Assembly: GCF_020805785.1 (NCBI RefSeq)
Contig: NZ_JAJGZV010000002.1
Location: 434,001-498,000, forward strand
DNA: 64,000 nt
Direction: 5' to 3'
DNA from: Flavobacterium chungbukense
GTDB lineage: Bacteria; Bacteroidota; Bacteroidia; Flavobacteriales; Flavobacteriaceae
Shown here: positions 1 to 7,752 of the stretch, piece by piece
Position numbering within the stretch: the first letter of the stretch is position 1
How the letters are laid out: every line of letters begins with the position of its first letter
Notes under the pieces: model-generated
Databases searched by the model: none
Seen by the model: the letters and a program-made list of their open reading frames with translations, nothing else
What the model was told of the DNA's origin: nothing
Program-made: the position numbers and the translations under genes

Positions 1-1
1 T

Positions 2-361
2 AAAATTGAGACCAACGAAGGAATTAATTGGGGAATTAGAATTAAAGACAACCCTAAACTAATAGGCTTTATAGGTTTTTACAGATTACAGCCTGAGAAT
101 TATAGAGCTGAAATTGGCTATATGATTCTACCTCAATTTCACGGAAAAGGATTTGTGCCCGAAGCTGTAAATAGGTTGATACAATACGCGTTTGAAGAGC
201 TAAAACTACATTCTATTGAAGCAGTAATTGCCCCTGAAAATTATGCTTCAGAAAAAGTGCTTCAAAAATGCGGCTTTACTAAAGAAGCTCATTTTAAAGA
301 GTCTGAATTTTATGGCGGTAAATTTCTAGACAAGGTAATTTATTCATTATTAAATAAATAG
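2..361 (+). CDS. GNAT N-acetyltransferase (RimJ/RimL type), 5' end cut by window
   Basis: The open frame runs in from the left edge without a start codon, so the N-terminus is missing; translation can be followed from base 2. The visible 119 residues match the C-terminal part of a RimJ/RimL-type GNAT acetyltransferase. The features are a GFIGFYRL strand, an EIGYMILPQFHGKGF stretch holding the acetyl-CoA pyrophosphate-binding loop (Q/R-x-x-G-x-G/K), a helix PEAVNRLIQYAFEEL, and the ending ENYASEKVLQKCGFTKEA typical of the family. These enzymes acetylate amino groups of proteins or small molecules in the cytoplasm. The substrate cannot be told from the sequence. The family is fairly sure, the acceptor unknown. 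Confidence 0.8.
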   Translation, partial: KIETNEGINWGIRIKDNPKLIGFIGFYRLQPENYRAEIGYMILPQFHGKGFVPEAVNRLIQYAFEELKLHSIEAVIAPENYASEKVLQKCGFTKEAHFKESEFYGGKFLDKVIYSLLNK

Positions 362-437
362 ATTTAAACCTTAATTCTGATAAAAAATAATCTTGTTAAA
401 TATTGGTTAACCAGCAATACCAAGACTCTAGTTCCGT

Positions 438-445
438 TATATTTG
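438..445 (+). promoter_or_regulatory. Bacteroidota -7 box (TATATTTG) for the DUF3575 gene
   Basis: TATATTTG matches the Bacteroidota sigma-A -7 consensus TAnnTTTG exactly and lies 31 bases before the ATG at 477. No TTG -33 element is seen at 17-23 bases, so this is a -7-only call. Confidence 0.5.
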
Positions 446-476
446 TGGCGAAAATTATTCCCCTCAAAAAAATACC

Positions 477-1031
477 ATGAAAAAATTTTTTGCATTTACT
501 GTTCTTCTTTTATCAATTCAATTACAAAGTCAGACTTTTATAAAATTCAATGGAGCAACTGCTTTACTTGCAATACCAAATATTGGAATTGAAACAAGTA
601 TTGGAGAAAAAACAACATTTAGTGCCGATGTAATGGCTTCTTTTTGGGAGTCTTTTGATGGCCATCACCCGATGAAATTTATTACTGTAACTCCAGAGAT
701 TCGTTATCATTTCAAAGAAAAATACAATGGCTTTTATGCTGGAGCTCATATAGGCGCAGATAAATACGAACTGCAAAAATGGAATTACTGGGATAGCAAT
801 AAATATGAAGATGGTTTTGGATACAGACTTGGAGCAACAATTGGTTACAATCTTAAATTAAACGATAAATTTTTACTTGATTTTTTTGTTGGCGGAGGCT
901 GGCACCAAGGGTTTTATCATGGTAAATACAATGATGGAACTCCTGGAAGATATGAAAAGACTGTTAACTGGAATAAAAGTGGCGAATGGCTTCCATATCG
1001 TGGAGGAGTTATGATTTCTTACAAACTGTAA
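477..1031 (+). CDS. DUF3575-type outer-membrane protein
   Basis: A 184-residue secreted protein. Residues 1-18 form a signal peptide (MKKFFAFTVLLLSIQLQSQ). The rest alternates aromatic and polar residues as in a small outer-membrane beta-barrel: NIGIETSIGEKTTFSADV, then PEIRYHF, GFYAGAHIGADKYE, GYRLGATIGYNLKL, and a final strand GGVMISYKL ending in a hydrophobic residue. The order 'structured N-strand, PEIRYHF, GxYxGxH, final short strand' is that of DUF3575, a family found mostly in Bacteroidota and often near fimbria or surface genes. No function is established for it. It stands alone, with a -7 box upstream and a convergent gene downstream only 3 bases away. Confidence 0.7.
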   Translation: MKKFFAFTVLLLSIQLQSQTFIKFNGATALLAIPNIGIETSIGEKTTFSADVMASFWESFDGHHPMKFITVTPEIRYHFKEKYNGFYAGAHIGADKYELQKWNYWDSNKYEDGFGYRLGATIGYNLKLNDKFLLDFFVGGGWHQGFYHGKYNDGTPGRYEKTVNWNKSGEWLPYRGGVMISYKL

Positions 1032-1034
1032 AAA

Positions 1035-1259
1035 TCAACCTAATTTAGGAAGTGTTTTTAAATAAAGACTTTCAACTTTTTTACGAGCCCATTCTGTTTT
1101 TCTTAAAAAAGTAAGACTCGATTTTACAGTTGGATTAGAAGTAAAACACTTAATAGGAATCAATTCTCCTAAAGTATCAAAACCATAAAAATCGACTAAT
1201 GTTTCAACAATTTTTTGAAGTGTAATTCCGTGTAAAGGATCTTTTGATTTATTTTCCAT
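1035..1259 (-). CDS. VF530-family (DUF2132) DNA-binding protein
   Basis: A 74-residue protein with the full VF530 signature: [28 protein letters not shown], and [22 protein letters not shown]. Members of this family, named after Vibrio fischeri VF530, are small helical proteins reported to bind DNA; their cellular role is unclear. I chose the ATG at 1259 ([11 protein letters not shown]). An in-frame ATG eight codons upstream at 1283 lies inside the A/T run of the terminator hairpin at 1284-1314 and would add eight residues not expected in the family. The gene is convergent with its left neighbour, and the two stop codons are almost adjacent. Confidence 0.85.
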   Translation of the reverse strand: MENKSKDPLHGITLQKIVETLVDFYGFDTLGELIPIKCFTSNPTVKSSLTFLRKTEWARKKVESLYLKTLPKLG

Positions 1260-1281
1260 TTTATACTTTTTAAATACTATC

Positions 1282-1320
1282 AAAAAGACCGTACTGTAAA
1301 AAAGTACGGTCTTTCTTTTT
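1282..1320 (-). terminator. Rho-independent terminator, bidirectional in form
   Basis: Perfect 11-bp stem (AAAGACCGTAC, 1284-1294, with 1304-1314) around a 9-base loop, flanked by an A-run on the left and a T-run on the right. It sits just downstream of the minus-strand outer-membrane gene ending at 1368 and just upstream of the VF530 start. Confidence 0.8.
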
Positions 1321-1367
1321 ATGCAAAATTACTAAATAGAATTTTACATCAATCAAATAAAGAATAA

Positions 1368-2024
1368 TTAGAATAAGAATTTAAATCCAACTGAAATTGG
1401 AGAAGTCAAATTTGGAGCACTTCCTCCTAAAGCAGTATTGTAATAAGAATCAACATTAGCTACGTGAGCCAATCCAAAATTTGTGACAGTTGTTTTCTCT
1501 CCATTTTCTGGTTTTAAAGTTGTAGAAGTGAAATTTACTAAATCATAAGAAAATTCAACTGAGAAATTCTTAGTTACAAAATAATCAAAACCACCCGATA
1601 CAGACACACCAACTTGATTTACTTTTAAGTTACTTTCTTTTTCTTTTCCAGTAATTACTGGTATTGCTGCTTGTCCGAAGAAATATAAAGATCCTGCCAC
1701 ATTCCAATATTTTCTAGCCAATGGCTGAATAACAATTAAATCTGTATTTCCTAGTGTTTTCAGATCTGGACTAACTCCATCAAAACCTTCCGATTTGATA
1801 TTAATATAACCTATTCCCGCACCTACTGCTACAGATGGCGTAATAAATGTTCCCACAATTGGAAGAACGGATAAATTAGTTCCTTTTACGTCTCCAGTTT
1901 TAGTTTGCTGATAACCAAATTGGGAAGTTGCAAACCAAGCTCCTTTTAAGCCTTGAGATGCGTCTTGAGCTTTAGCAGTTAAACCAAATAACACAATACT
2001 CACTAATGTTACAATTTTTTTCAT
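1368..2024 (-). CDS. Outer-membrane beta-barrel porin-family protein
   Basis: A 218-residue exported protein with a clear signal peptide (MKKIVTLVSIVLFGLTAKAQ, cut after Gln20). It continues with alternating amphipathic strands: WFATSQFGYQQT, VAVGAGIGYINI, YWNVAGSLYFFGQAAIPV, VGVSVSGGFDYFVTKNFSVEFSYDLVNF. It ends in a strand with a terminal phenylalanine (SVGFKFLF), the usual beta-signal for BAM-dependent insertion. This is the general Omp_b-brl pattern of Bacteroidota, with about eight strands. No ligand can be inferred. A TAAGTTTG -7 box lies 28 bases upstream of the start, and a strong hairpin terminator follows. Confidence 0.75.
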   Translation of the reverse strand: MKKIVTLVSIVLFGLTAKAQDASQGLKGAWFATSQFGYQQTKTGDVKGTNLSVLPIVGTFITPSVAVGAGIGYINIKSEGFDGVSPDLKTLGNTDLIVIQPLARKYWNVAGSLYFFGQAAIPVITGKEKESNLKVNQVGVSVSGGFDYFVTKNFSVEFSYDLVNFTSTTLKPENGEKTTVTNFGLAHVANVDSYYNTALGGSAPNLTSPISVGFKFLF

Positions 2025-2051
2025 TTTTAAAGTTTATTTTAAATTATGAAA

Positions 2052-2059
2052 CAAACTTA
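2052..2059 (-). promoter_or_regulatory. -7 box (TAAGTTTG) for the beta-barrel gene
   Basis: The reverse complement of bases 2052-2059 reads TAAGTTTG, a full match to TAnnTTTG, 27 bases upstream of the minus-strand ATG at 2024. No clear -33 element. Confidence 0.5.
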
Positions 2060-2151
2060 GCCGTAAGCTTTTCTCTCGGAAATGATTAAAATCATAGATT
2101 AAAAAAAAACTTTAATTATCTTGTGCAGTTATAAAGTTTTCAATTTTGTCT

Positions 2152-2159
2152 TACATTTG
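2152..2159 (+). promoter_or_regulatory. -7 box (TACATTTG) directly before smpB
   Basis: TACATTTG matches TAnnTTTG and ends only four bases before the smpB ATG at 2164. If transcription starts the usual 4-7 bases after the box, the smpB message would have almost no leader. Confidence 0.55.
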
Positions 2160-2163
2160 CATT

Positions 2164-2619
2164 ATGTTAAAATCAGTCAATATATTAAATAAAAGAGCCC
2201 GATTTGATTATGAAGTAATCGATACCTATACAGCTGGAATCGTTTTGACAGGTACCGAAATCAAATCTATACGTTTAGGAAAAGCAAATATTACGGAGAG
2301 CTTCTGCGAATTTAGCGGGATGGAACTTTTTGCAATCAATACTTATATAGAAGAATATTCTTTTGGAAATCAGTTCAATCATAAATCTAGAAGCGAAAGA
2401 AAACTGCTTCTTAATAAAAAAGAATTAAAAACACTTCATAAAAGTGTTCAGGCAAAAGGATTGACCATTATTCCGCTAAAACTATTTACAAACGAGAAAG
2501 GTTTAGCCAAACTTCAGATCGGACTTTGTAAAGGAAAGAAAAACTACGATAAACGCGAATCTCTAAAAGAACAGGACACAAAACGCGATTTAGACCGCAT
2601 TAAAAAAGCTTACAATTAG
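2164..2619 (+). CDS. smpB: SsrA-binding protein SmpB
   Basis: A 151-residue SmpB. The protein binds tmRNA and carries it to stalled ribosomes, starting trans-translation in the cytoplasm. Recognisable blocks are [32 protein letters not shown], a [22 protein letters not shown] segment, the [30 protein letters not shown] core, and a basic C-terminal tail ([14 protein letters not shown]) that enters the empty mRNA channel. I start at the ATG at 2164 ([12 protein letters not shown]). An in-frame upstream start at 2146 would lie before the -7 box and add six unsupported residues. The stop codon overlaps the terminator hairpin. No tmRNA gene was seen in the window. Confidence 0.96.
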   Translation: MLKSVNILNKRARFDYEVIDTYTAGIVLTGTEIKSIRLGKANITESFCEFSGMELFAINTYIEEYSFGNQFNHKSRSERKLLLNKKELKTLHKSVQAKGLTIIPLKLFTNEKGLAKLQIGLCKGKKNYDKRESLKEQDTKRDLDRIKKAYN

Positions 2620-2632
2620 TAAGCTTTTTTTT
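2602..2632 (+). terminator. Terminator overlapping the smpB stop
   Basis: AAAAAAGCTTAC pairs with GTAAGCTTTTTT around a 5-base loop that includes part of the stop codon, followed by a T-run. Confidence 0.8.
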
Positions 2633-2704
2633 ATTTTCAGCACAAAGACTTATTTATTAGCATTTTATAGTTATTTTTACTTATAACCAATTTAACTGTA
2701 AAAT

Positions 2705-3343
2705 ATGAAAAAGTACTTTGTTTTGCTGATGGCAAGTTTTGCATTTTTAGGATGCGGCAGTAATACTTCAATTGTAAACAGTTGGAGAGATCCAGATGTC
2801 ACTATTGCGCAAGAAGAATTTAAAAAAGTTTTGGTTGTCGCTTTGGTAAAAGACGAAGCCTCGAGGCGAATTATTGAAAACAGAATTGCAGCTAATAATC
2901 CGGTATTTAAAACTTCATATCAATATTTAGATGCCTCAAGCCAATTGACAAAGGAACAAAAGCTAAAAATTCTGCAAGATGAAAACTTTGATGGAGTTGT
3001 AAGTATGCGTTTAGTCAGTAAAGAAAAAGAAACTACCTATGTTCCTGGCACTTACACCGGAATGTATTACGGCGGATTTGACGGAATATATACCGGAATG
3101 TACGGATATGGTTTTGGTAATTGGTACGGAATGTACTCTCCTAATTTTTATGATCCAGGTTATTATCAAGAATCCACTTTGTATATGGTTGAAACCAATG
3201 TTTTTTCTCTAAAACAAAATAAATTAATATGGACAGGCACAACTGAATCGCAAAATGTGACCGATTTAGGACAAACTGTTGACGCTATAATGCTATCTGT
3301 AGTTAAAGAAATGAAAAAAGACGGATCTCTTCCTTCAAAATAA
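2705..3343 (+). CDS. Lipoprotein, DUF4136-like, Gly/Tyr-rich centre
   Basis: A 212-residue predicted lipoprotein. The signal peptide ends in a lipobox (FLGCGS, Cys17), and no aspartate at +2 suggests inner-membrane retention. The mature part begins SIVNSWRDPDV, followed by a KKVLVVALVKDEASRRIIENRI block that resembles the nucleotide-fold start of DUF4136-type proteins. A low-complexity Gly/Tyr/Met stretch lies around residues 118-157 (repeats of YTGMYYGG and GMYGYGFGNWYGMY). The C-terminal strand block is TLYMVETNVFSLKQNKLIWTGTTES. The function is unknown. It is a single gene with its own terminator. The DUF assignment is by appearance only. Confidence 0.6.
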   Translation: MKKYFVLLMASFAFLGCGSNTSIVNSWRDPDVTIAQEEFKKVLVVALVKDEASRRIIENRIAANNPVFKTSYQYLDASSQLTKEQKLKILQDENFDGVVSMRLVSKEKETTYVPGTYTGMYYGGFDGIYTGMYGYGFGNWYGMYSPNFYDPGYYQESTLYMVETNVFSLKQNKLIWTGTTESQNVTDLGQTVDAIMLSVVKEMKKDGSLPSK

Positions 3344-3349
3344 GAAATC

Positions 3350-3379
3350 AAAAGCAACTAAATAAAAGTTGCTTTTTTT
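3350..3379 (+). terminator. Terminator after the lipoprotein gene
   Basis: AAAAGCAACT pairs with AGTTGCTTTT around a 7-base loop, then continues in a T-run. Confidence 0.8.
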
Positions 3380-3396
3380 ACATAAATAAAATTGAC

Positions 3397-3404
3397 TAAA
3401 TTTG
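3397..3404 (+). promoter_or_regulatory. -7 box (TAAATTTG) for the XRE-Fic gene
   Basis: TAAATTTG, a full -7 match, lies 20 bases before the ATG at 3425. It also rules out an in-frame upstream start at 3392, which would precede the expected transcription start. Confidence 0.55.
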
Positions 3405-3424
3405 TCAAGACTAAATTATTCATA

Positions 3425-4432
3425 ATGAAATCACTTCTAAAAAATGCTAGAGAGCAAAAAGGTTTAAAAACCCGCGAATTGGCGCAACTTTCAGGAATTG
3501 ATCAGGCTTTGATTAGTAAATTTGAATCTGGAACAAGAAAACCAACCAAAGATCAAGTAACTAAATTGGCTCAACTTTTAGAAATTGATTACGAAATTTT
3601 AATGGTTGCTTGGCTTAAAGAAAAAATTCTTTATGAAATTGGGGATGAAGAATTTGCTTTGAAAGCCTTGCTTTTAGTCGAACAAGAAATTCAGAAAAAT
3701 AAAAAAGAGTTGAATTCTGAATTACTTTCTTCTTATCAAATCATTTTAGATGAAATTGAAATATTAAAAACTAAAATTCAATCTTTTAACCATTTTGAAT
3801 TACGTCAAATTTCAAAAACTTTAGAGCTACAATTTATTTTCAGCAGTATTCACTCAAACGGAAATTTATTAACACAAAATGAAATAAAATCTGTAATAAA
3901 TGACGGATTGACTATTTCTGGAAAAAGTATGCAAAATCATCTTGAGGCAATAAACTTTCATGAAATACTAGTGTACATTAAAGATTTAATTCAAAAGAAA
4001 ACTTTCTTAAACGAAAAAGACTTTCTAATTATTCATAATTTAATGTTTAGAGGAATTGAATCTGAGAATTTAGGAAAATACAAAAGTGATTCATTGATTT
4101 TGCGTGAAATGAATTTACTTTTCAATTGGTGCGAACTGCACAAAAATAATATTAACCCCATAATTCTTGCCTCTGAAGCTTATTTAAAAATACTTGAGAT
4201 TAATCCGTTTGAAAATGGAAATCATCAAATGGCAAATTTGCTGTTAAATTGGATTTTACTTCAACATAATTATGTTTATGCCACAATTGAAGCTAATCAA
4301 AACAGCAAAGAAGAATATTTATCTGTTTTAGAAAAAAGTCAAGTCAAGAATGACAAATCGATTTTTATAAATTATATCTTAAAAATTGAAAAAGAAAATC
4401 TAAATCGAGCTATTCAATTAATTACAAAATAA
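3425..4432 (+). CDS. XRE helix-turn-helix protein with degenerate Fic domain
   Basis: A 335-residue two-domain protein. Residues 3-60 are an XRE/Cro HTH domain (LKNAREQKGLKTRELAQLSG, then IDQALISKFESGTRKPT). Residues 61-125 are a helical linker. The C-terminal part follows the Fic/DOC layout: a SSIHSNGNLLTQNEI segment at about 140-154, FLIIHNLMFRGIESENLGKYK at 200-220, and the active-site loop at 260-268. Active Fic enzymes carry HPFx(D/E)GNGR there and AMPylate target proteins. Here the loop reads NPFENGNHQ, so the catalytic His and the Arg are both replaced, and the inhibitory S/TxxxEG motif is altered as well. I read it as a DNA-binding regulator built on a non-catalytic Fic fold. The fold call is fairly sure, the role unknown. 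Confidence 0.75.
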   Translation: MKSLLKNAREQKGLKTRELAQLSGIDQALISKFESGTRKPTKDQVTKLAQLLEIDYEILMVAWLKEKILYEIGDEEFALKALLLVEQEIQKNKKELNSELLSSYQIILDEIEILKTKIQSFNHFELRQISKTLELQFIFSSIHSNGNLLTQNEIKSVINDGLTISGKSMQNHLEAINFHEILVYIKDLIQKKTFLNEKDFLIIHNLMFRGIESENLGKYKSDSLILREMNLLFNWCELHKNNINPIILASEAYLKILEINPFENGNHQMANLLLNWILLQHNYVYATIEANQNSKEEYLSVLEKSQVKNDKSIFINYILKIEKENLNRAIQLITK

Positions 4433-4456
4433 AAGCCCAGCTTAAAACTGGGCTTT
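4432..4456. terminator. Shared terminator between convergent genes
   Basis: AAAGCCCAG pairs with CTGGGCTTT around a 7-base loop. It lies between the stops of the XRE-Fic gene and pcm and can serve both strands. Confidence 0.75.
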
Positions 4457-4460
4457 CTCA

Positions 4461-5102
4461 TTAATTTTTATCTTCTAACAAAGGAACAAATCGAAATTCT
4501 CCAAACTCATGTTTCTCAAATTGCGTTTCATTCTTTCTAATCAATAAAGTCATAATCTGAACATCCTCTCCAAGCGGAATTACCAATCTTCCTCCGATTT
4601 TCAATTGCGCCATTAATGGCTGTGGAATAAACGGAGCACCTGCTGTAACTATAATACTGTCAAAAGGTGCAAAATTTGGTAATCCTTTGTAACCATCTCC
4701 AAAAGTAACATGTTTAGGACGAATATTTAATTTAGGAAAAAGATTTGATGTTGTTTTAAACAATTCATTTTGTCTTTCAACTGTATATACTTTCGCACCT
4801 AAAGCAAATAAAACTGCAGTCTGATAACCAGAACCTGTTCCAATTTCTAAAACTTTATGATCTTTTTTTACTTCTAATAACTGCGATTGAAAAGCAACAG
4901 TGTAAGGCTGAGAGATTGTTTGTCCTGCTCCTATAGGAAAAGCCTTATCTTGATAAGCATAATCTTCAAAACTTGAGTTTAAAAAAAGGTGTCTCGGGAT
5001 TTTTTTTATCGCATCTAGAACTGCTTTATCAGTAATTCCTTTTTGCGATAAAGTCGTTACTAATTGATTACGAAGTCCTTGATGTTTGGCAGTATCTTTC
5101 AA
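4461..5102 (-). CDS. pcm: Protein-L-isoaspartate O-methyltransferase
   Basis: A 213-residue PCMT. The enzyme uses S-adenosylmethionine to methylate L-isoaspartyl residues in age-damaged proteins and so starts their repair. The sequence has the family's N-terminal region (LRNQLVTTLSQKGITDKAVLDAIKKIPRHLFL), the substrate loop YQDKAFPIGAGQTISQPYTVA, the SAM motif VLEIGTGSGYQTAVL, the post-I acidic VYTVERQ, and GDGYKGLPNFAPFDSIIVTAGAP. It is normal in length. It stands alone, transcribed from a promoter with both -33 and -7 elements, and ends at a shared terminator. Confidence 0.95.
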   Translation of the reverse strand: MKDTAKHQGLRNQLVTTLSQKGITDKAVLDAIKKIPRHLFLNSSFEDYAYQDKAFPIGAGQTISQPYTVAFQSQLLEVKKDHKVLEIGTGSGYQTAVLFALGAKVYTVERQNELFKTTSNLFPKLNIRPKHVTFGDGYKGLPNFAPFDSIIVTAGAPFIPQPLMAQLKIGGRLVIPLGEDVQIMTLLIRKNETQFEKHEFGEFRFVPLLEDKN

Positions 5103-5123
5103 AATAGGTTGGTTTTATTTTCG

Positions 5124-5153
5124 CAAAAATAAGAAACAAAACAGGATTTCAAA
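5124..5153 (-). promoter_or_regulatory. Promoter of pcm, TTTG-N18-TATTTTTG
   Basis: On the minus strand TTTG (5153-5150), an 18-base spacer and TATTTTTG (5131-5124) fit the Bacteroidota -33/-7 promoter. The ATG lies 22 bases beyond the box. Confidence 0.7.
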
Positions 5154-5268
5154 TATTGATTTTTAAATAATAAAATATTAAAGTCAAAAGTCATCGTGTT
5201 TAATTAACAATTTATAATTCACAACTCACAATTACCTAAATTCATTTTCACGTTAAACAAATAAATTA

Positions 5269-5276
5269 TATTTTTG
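5269..5276 (+). promoter_or_regulatory. -7 box (TATTTTTG) for the Gfo/Idh gene
   Basis: A full TAnnTTTG match ending 16 bases before the ATG at 5293. No -33 TTG at the usual distance. Confidence 0.5.
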
Positions 5277-5292
5277 TTTAAAATACATTCTC

Positions 5293-6261
5293 ATGTTAAA
5301 AGTAGGAGTTTTAGGTGCTGGTCATCTTGGTAAAATACATTTACGCTTATTACAACAATCTGACAAATATGAACTAGTTGGATTTTACGACGAAAATCAA
5401 GAAAATGCCGAAAGAATCTCAAAAGAATTTGGCTATAAAAACTTCAGCACAATTGCAAAACTCATTCACGCAGTAGACGTGATTGACATTGTTACTCCGA
5501 CACTTTCGCACTACAAATGTGCAAAAGTAGCGATCAAATCAGGAAAACATATCTTTATAGAAAAACCAATTGCCAACACTGTCGAAGAAGCCGAAGAAAT
5601 TATTGCTTTGGCAAAAGAATATAATGTGAAAGGGCAAGTTGGACACGTAGAGCGTTTTAATCCTGCTTTTATTGCTACAAAAAACATGATCGAAAATCCG
5701 ATGTTTATCGAAACACATCGTTTAGCCGAATTTAATCCGCGTGGTACAGACGTTCCTGTGGTTTTAGATTTAATGATTCATGATATTGATGCTATTTTAA
5801 GTGTTGTTAATTCAAAAGTAAAAGATATTCACGCGAGTGGTGTTTCAGTAATTAGTGATACTCCGGATATTGCCAATGCCAGAATCGAATTTGAAAATGG
5901 CTGTGTTGCCAATTTAACGGCAAGCAGAATTTCTTTAAAAAACATGCGTAAATCACGTTTCTTTCAAAAAGACGCTTACATTTCAGTTGACTTTTTAGAA
6001 AAAAAATGCGAAGTAGTTCGTATGAAAGATGCGCCAGAAGTTCCTGGAGATTTTGATATGATTTTACAAAACGCAGAAGGCGTAAAAAAACAGATCTATT
6101 TTACTAATCCAGATGTAGAGCAAAACAATGCTATCTTGGACGAATTAGAATCTTTTGCCAATGCCGTAAATACAGATACAACTCCAGTTGTAACTCTTGA
6201 ACAAGCTACAGATGCTTTGCGTGTAGCATATCAAATTATTGATTGCTTCGATAAAAAATAA
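5293..6261 (+). CDS. Gfo/Idh/MocA-family NAD(P)-dependent oxidoreductase
   Basis: A 322-residue dehydrogenase of the glucose-fructose oxidoreductase superfamily. The N-terminal Rossmann fold starts at once (VGVLGAGHLGKIHLRLL) and continues with YELVGFYDEN, VDVIDIVTPTLSHYK and the family hallmark HIFIEKPIANTVEEAEE, whose EKP lysine contacts cofactor and substrate. The C-terminal alpha/beta domain contains GHVERFNPAF and DLMIHDIDAIL, the latter giving the histidine often used in catalysis. Such enzymes oxidise or reduce sugars and related polyols in the cytoplasm. The substrate is not visible. It may be transcribed with the next dehydrogenase gene, although a palindrome lies between them. Confidence 0.88.
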   Translation: MLKVGVLGAGHLGKIHLRLLQQSDKYELVGFYDENQENAERISKEFGYKNFSTIAKLIHAVDVIDIVTPTLSHYKCAKVAIKSGKHIFIEKPIANTVEEAEEIIALAKEYNVKGQVGHVERFNPAFIATKNMIENPMFIETHRLAEFNPRGTDVPVVLDLMIHDIDAILSVVNSKVKDIHASGVSVISDTPDIANARIEFENGCVANLTASRISLKNMRKSRFFQKDAYISVDFLEKKCEVVRMKDAPEVPGDFDMILQNAEGVKKQIYFTNPDVEQNNAILDELESFANAVNTDTTPVVTLEQATDALRVAYQIIDCFDKK

Positions 6262-6280
6262 GTACTATCAAAAAAATAAG

Positions 6281-6322
6281 TTAGCCACGAATTCACGATT
6301 TATTTGGTGAATTCGTGGCTAA
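6281..6322. repeat. 16-bp perfect inverted repeat, GCCACGAATT family
   Basis: TTAGCCACGAATTCAC (6281-6296) is the exact reverse complement of 6307-6322, around a 10-base loop. Related arms (GCCACGAATT, TTAGTGGC) recur at 29695-29773 and near 61440, so this is one copy of a dispersed palindromic repeat. It may also act as a terminator-like hairpin, but it has no T-run. Confidence 0.8.
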
Positions 6323-6347
6323 ATCATAAAAAAATATCTAGCCTAAA

Positions 6348-7235
6348 ATGAAAACAATAGCTGTAATTGGTGCAGGAACAATGGGTAACGGAATTGCTCA
6401 TACTTTTGCGCAAAGCGGATTTACCGTAAAATTAATTGATGTTTCTGAAAAATCATTAGACAAAGGAATGGCAACGATCGCTGCCAATTTGGATCGTATG
6501 CTTTCAAAGGGAACCATTACGCAGGAAGACGTTGCAAAAACTATAACTAATATTATTACTTATACTGATATTAAAGATGGTGTTGTAGGTGCTGATCTTG
6601 TTGTTGAAGCCGCAACTGAAAACGTTGAATTAAAACTGAACATCTTTAAACAATTAAACGAATATTGTTCACATAATACCATTTTAGCAACTAATACTTC
6701 TTCTATTTCAATTACACAAATTGGAGCAGTTGTAGCGCATCCTGAACGAGTTATTGGAATGCATTTTATGAATCCGGTGCCAATTATGAAATTGGTTGAA
6801 ATCATTCGCGGGTATAATACAAGCGATGAAGTAACCAAAATCATCATGACTTTATCTGAAAAATTAGGTAAAGTTCCTGTCGAAGTAAACGACTATCCAG
6901 GATTTGTAGCAAACAGAATTTTAATGCCGATGCTAAATGAAGCAATCGAAACGTTATACAATAAAGTTGCTGGAGTTTATGAAATCGATACGGTTATGAA
7001 ATTAGGAATGGGACACCCGATGGGACCGTTGCAATTGGCCGATTTCATTGGTCTTGATGTTTGCCTTGCAATTCTTAACGTAATGTACGACGGATTCAAA
7101 AATCCTAAATATGCTCCTTGCCCATTATTAGTAAATATGGTTAGAGCTGGAAAATTAGGAGTTAAATCTGGCGAAGGTTTTTACGATTATAGCGAAAGTA
7201 AGAAAGCAGAAAAAATCTCGAAGCAGTTTGTATAG
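6348..7235 (+). CDS. 3-hydroxybutyryl/3-hydroxyacyl-CoA dehydrogenase
   Basis: A 295-residue NAD-dependent L-3-hydroxyacyl-CoA dehydrogenase of the short, single-function type. It interconverts 3-hydroxyacyl-CoA and 3-oxoacyl-CoA in fatty-acid or butyrate-type metabolism. The NAD fold is IAVIGAGTMGNGIAHTFAQSG, with ADLVVEAATENVELK and TNTSSISIT following. The catalytic histidine is in VIGMHFMNPVPIMKLVEII. The C-terminal domain has GFVANRILMPMLNEAI, AVYEIDTVMKLGMGHPMGPLQLADFIGLDV (read here as GVYEIDTVM) and the ending KSGEGFYDY. Its length matches Hbd/PaaH proteins. No thiolase or crotonase is next to it. Confidence 0.92.
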   Translation: MKTIAVIGAGTMGNGIAHTFAQSGFTVKLIDVSEKSLDKGMATIAANLDRMLSKGTITQEDVAKTITNIITYTDIKDGVVGADLVVEAATENVELKLNIFKQLNEYCSHNTILATNTSSISITQIGAVVAHPERVIGMHFMNPVPIMKLVEIIRGYNTSDEVTKIIMTLSEKLGKVPVEVNDYPGFVANRILMPMLNEAIETLYNKVAGVYEIDTVMKLGMGHPMGPLQLADFIGLDVCLAILNVMYDGFKNPKYAPCPLLVNMVRAGKLGVKSGEGFYDYSESKKAEKISKQFV

Positions 7236-7250
7236 ACTTAAAATAGTTGT

Positions 7251-7745
7251 ATGAAAAAAGTAATCTTTTTATTCATTATAATTATTTTTAGTTTAATCGC
7301 TCTTTATTGGTACAAACCAGTAACTATTGATTATTTCTTTGGAATAACTCGAATTTTAAATCAAGAAAACAACTACGAATTAGAAGTCAACAATAAAAAA
7401 TATAAAAATTGTGTATTTAAAAGCACTGAAAGTTTTGACAAAAAACGAAAACACAATTTTTTAATTCTATATTTAAGAGATTTAAACCTAAAATCTAAAT
7501 TTGAAATAATAGTTGTAAATCTTGATGAAAAAGTAGTCGGTTATTTTTGTGGTTCTGTTAACTGCTATGATAAAGTATTTGGCTATCTTTTTCAGAGTGA
7601 TATGGGATCATTTTATATACCTTTAGAAGATAATGCAAAAGGTCCAGGATTTGATACTAAATTAAAATTAGAAGGCAAAAAGATAGATTTTTACATTCCT
7701 TCAGAAAGAAATGAAAGACTACATATTCAGCTTTCAAAAAAATAA
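7251..7745 (+). CDS. Hypothetical membrane-anchored protein
   Basis: I do not recognise this 164-residue protein. It starts with a short basic end and one strong hydrophobic segment (residues 4-23, VIFLFIIIIFSLIALYWYKP), an uncleaved anchor or signal. The rest is a soluble domain, probably periplasmic, rich in Lys, Asn and aromatic residues, with strands such as KFEIIVVNLDEKVVGYFCGSVNCYD. It contains three cysteines, one near residue 55 and a CGSVNC pair, which could form a disulfide. It starts 15 bases after the dehydrogenase and ends 7 bases before the YggS gene, so co-transcription is likely, but neither neighbour hints at its job. Confidence 0.6.
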   Translation: MKKVIFLFIIIIFSLIALYWYKPVTIDYFFGITRILNQENNYELEVNNKKYKNCVFKSTESFDKKRKHNFLILYLRDLNLKSKFEIIVVNLDEKVVGYFCGSVNCYDKVFGYLFQSDMGSFYIPLEDNAKGPGFDTKLKLEGKKIDFYIPSERNERLHIQLSKK

Positions 7746-7752
7746 ATCACAA

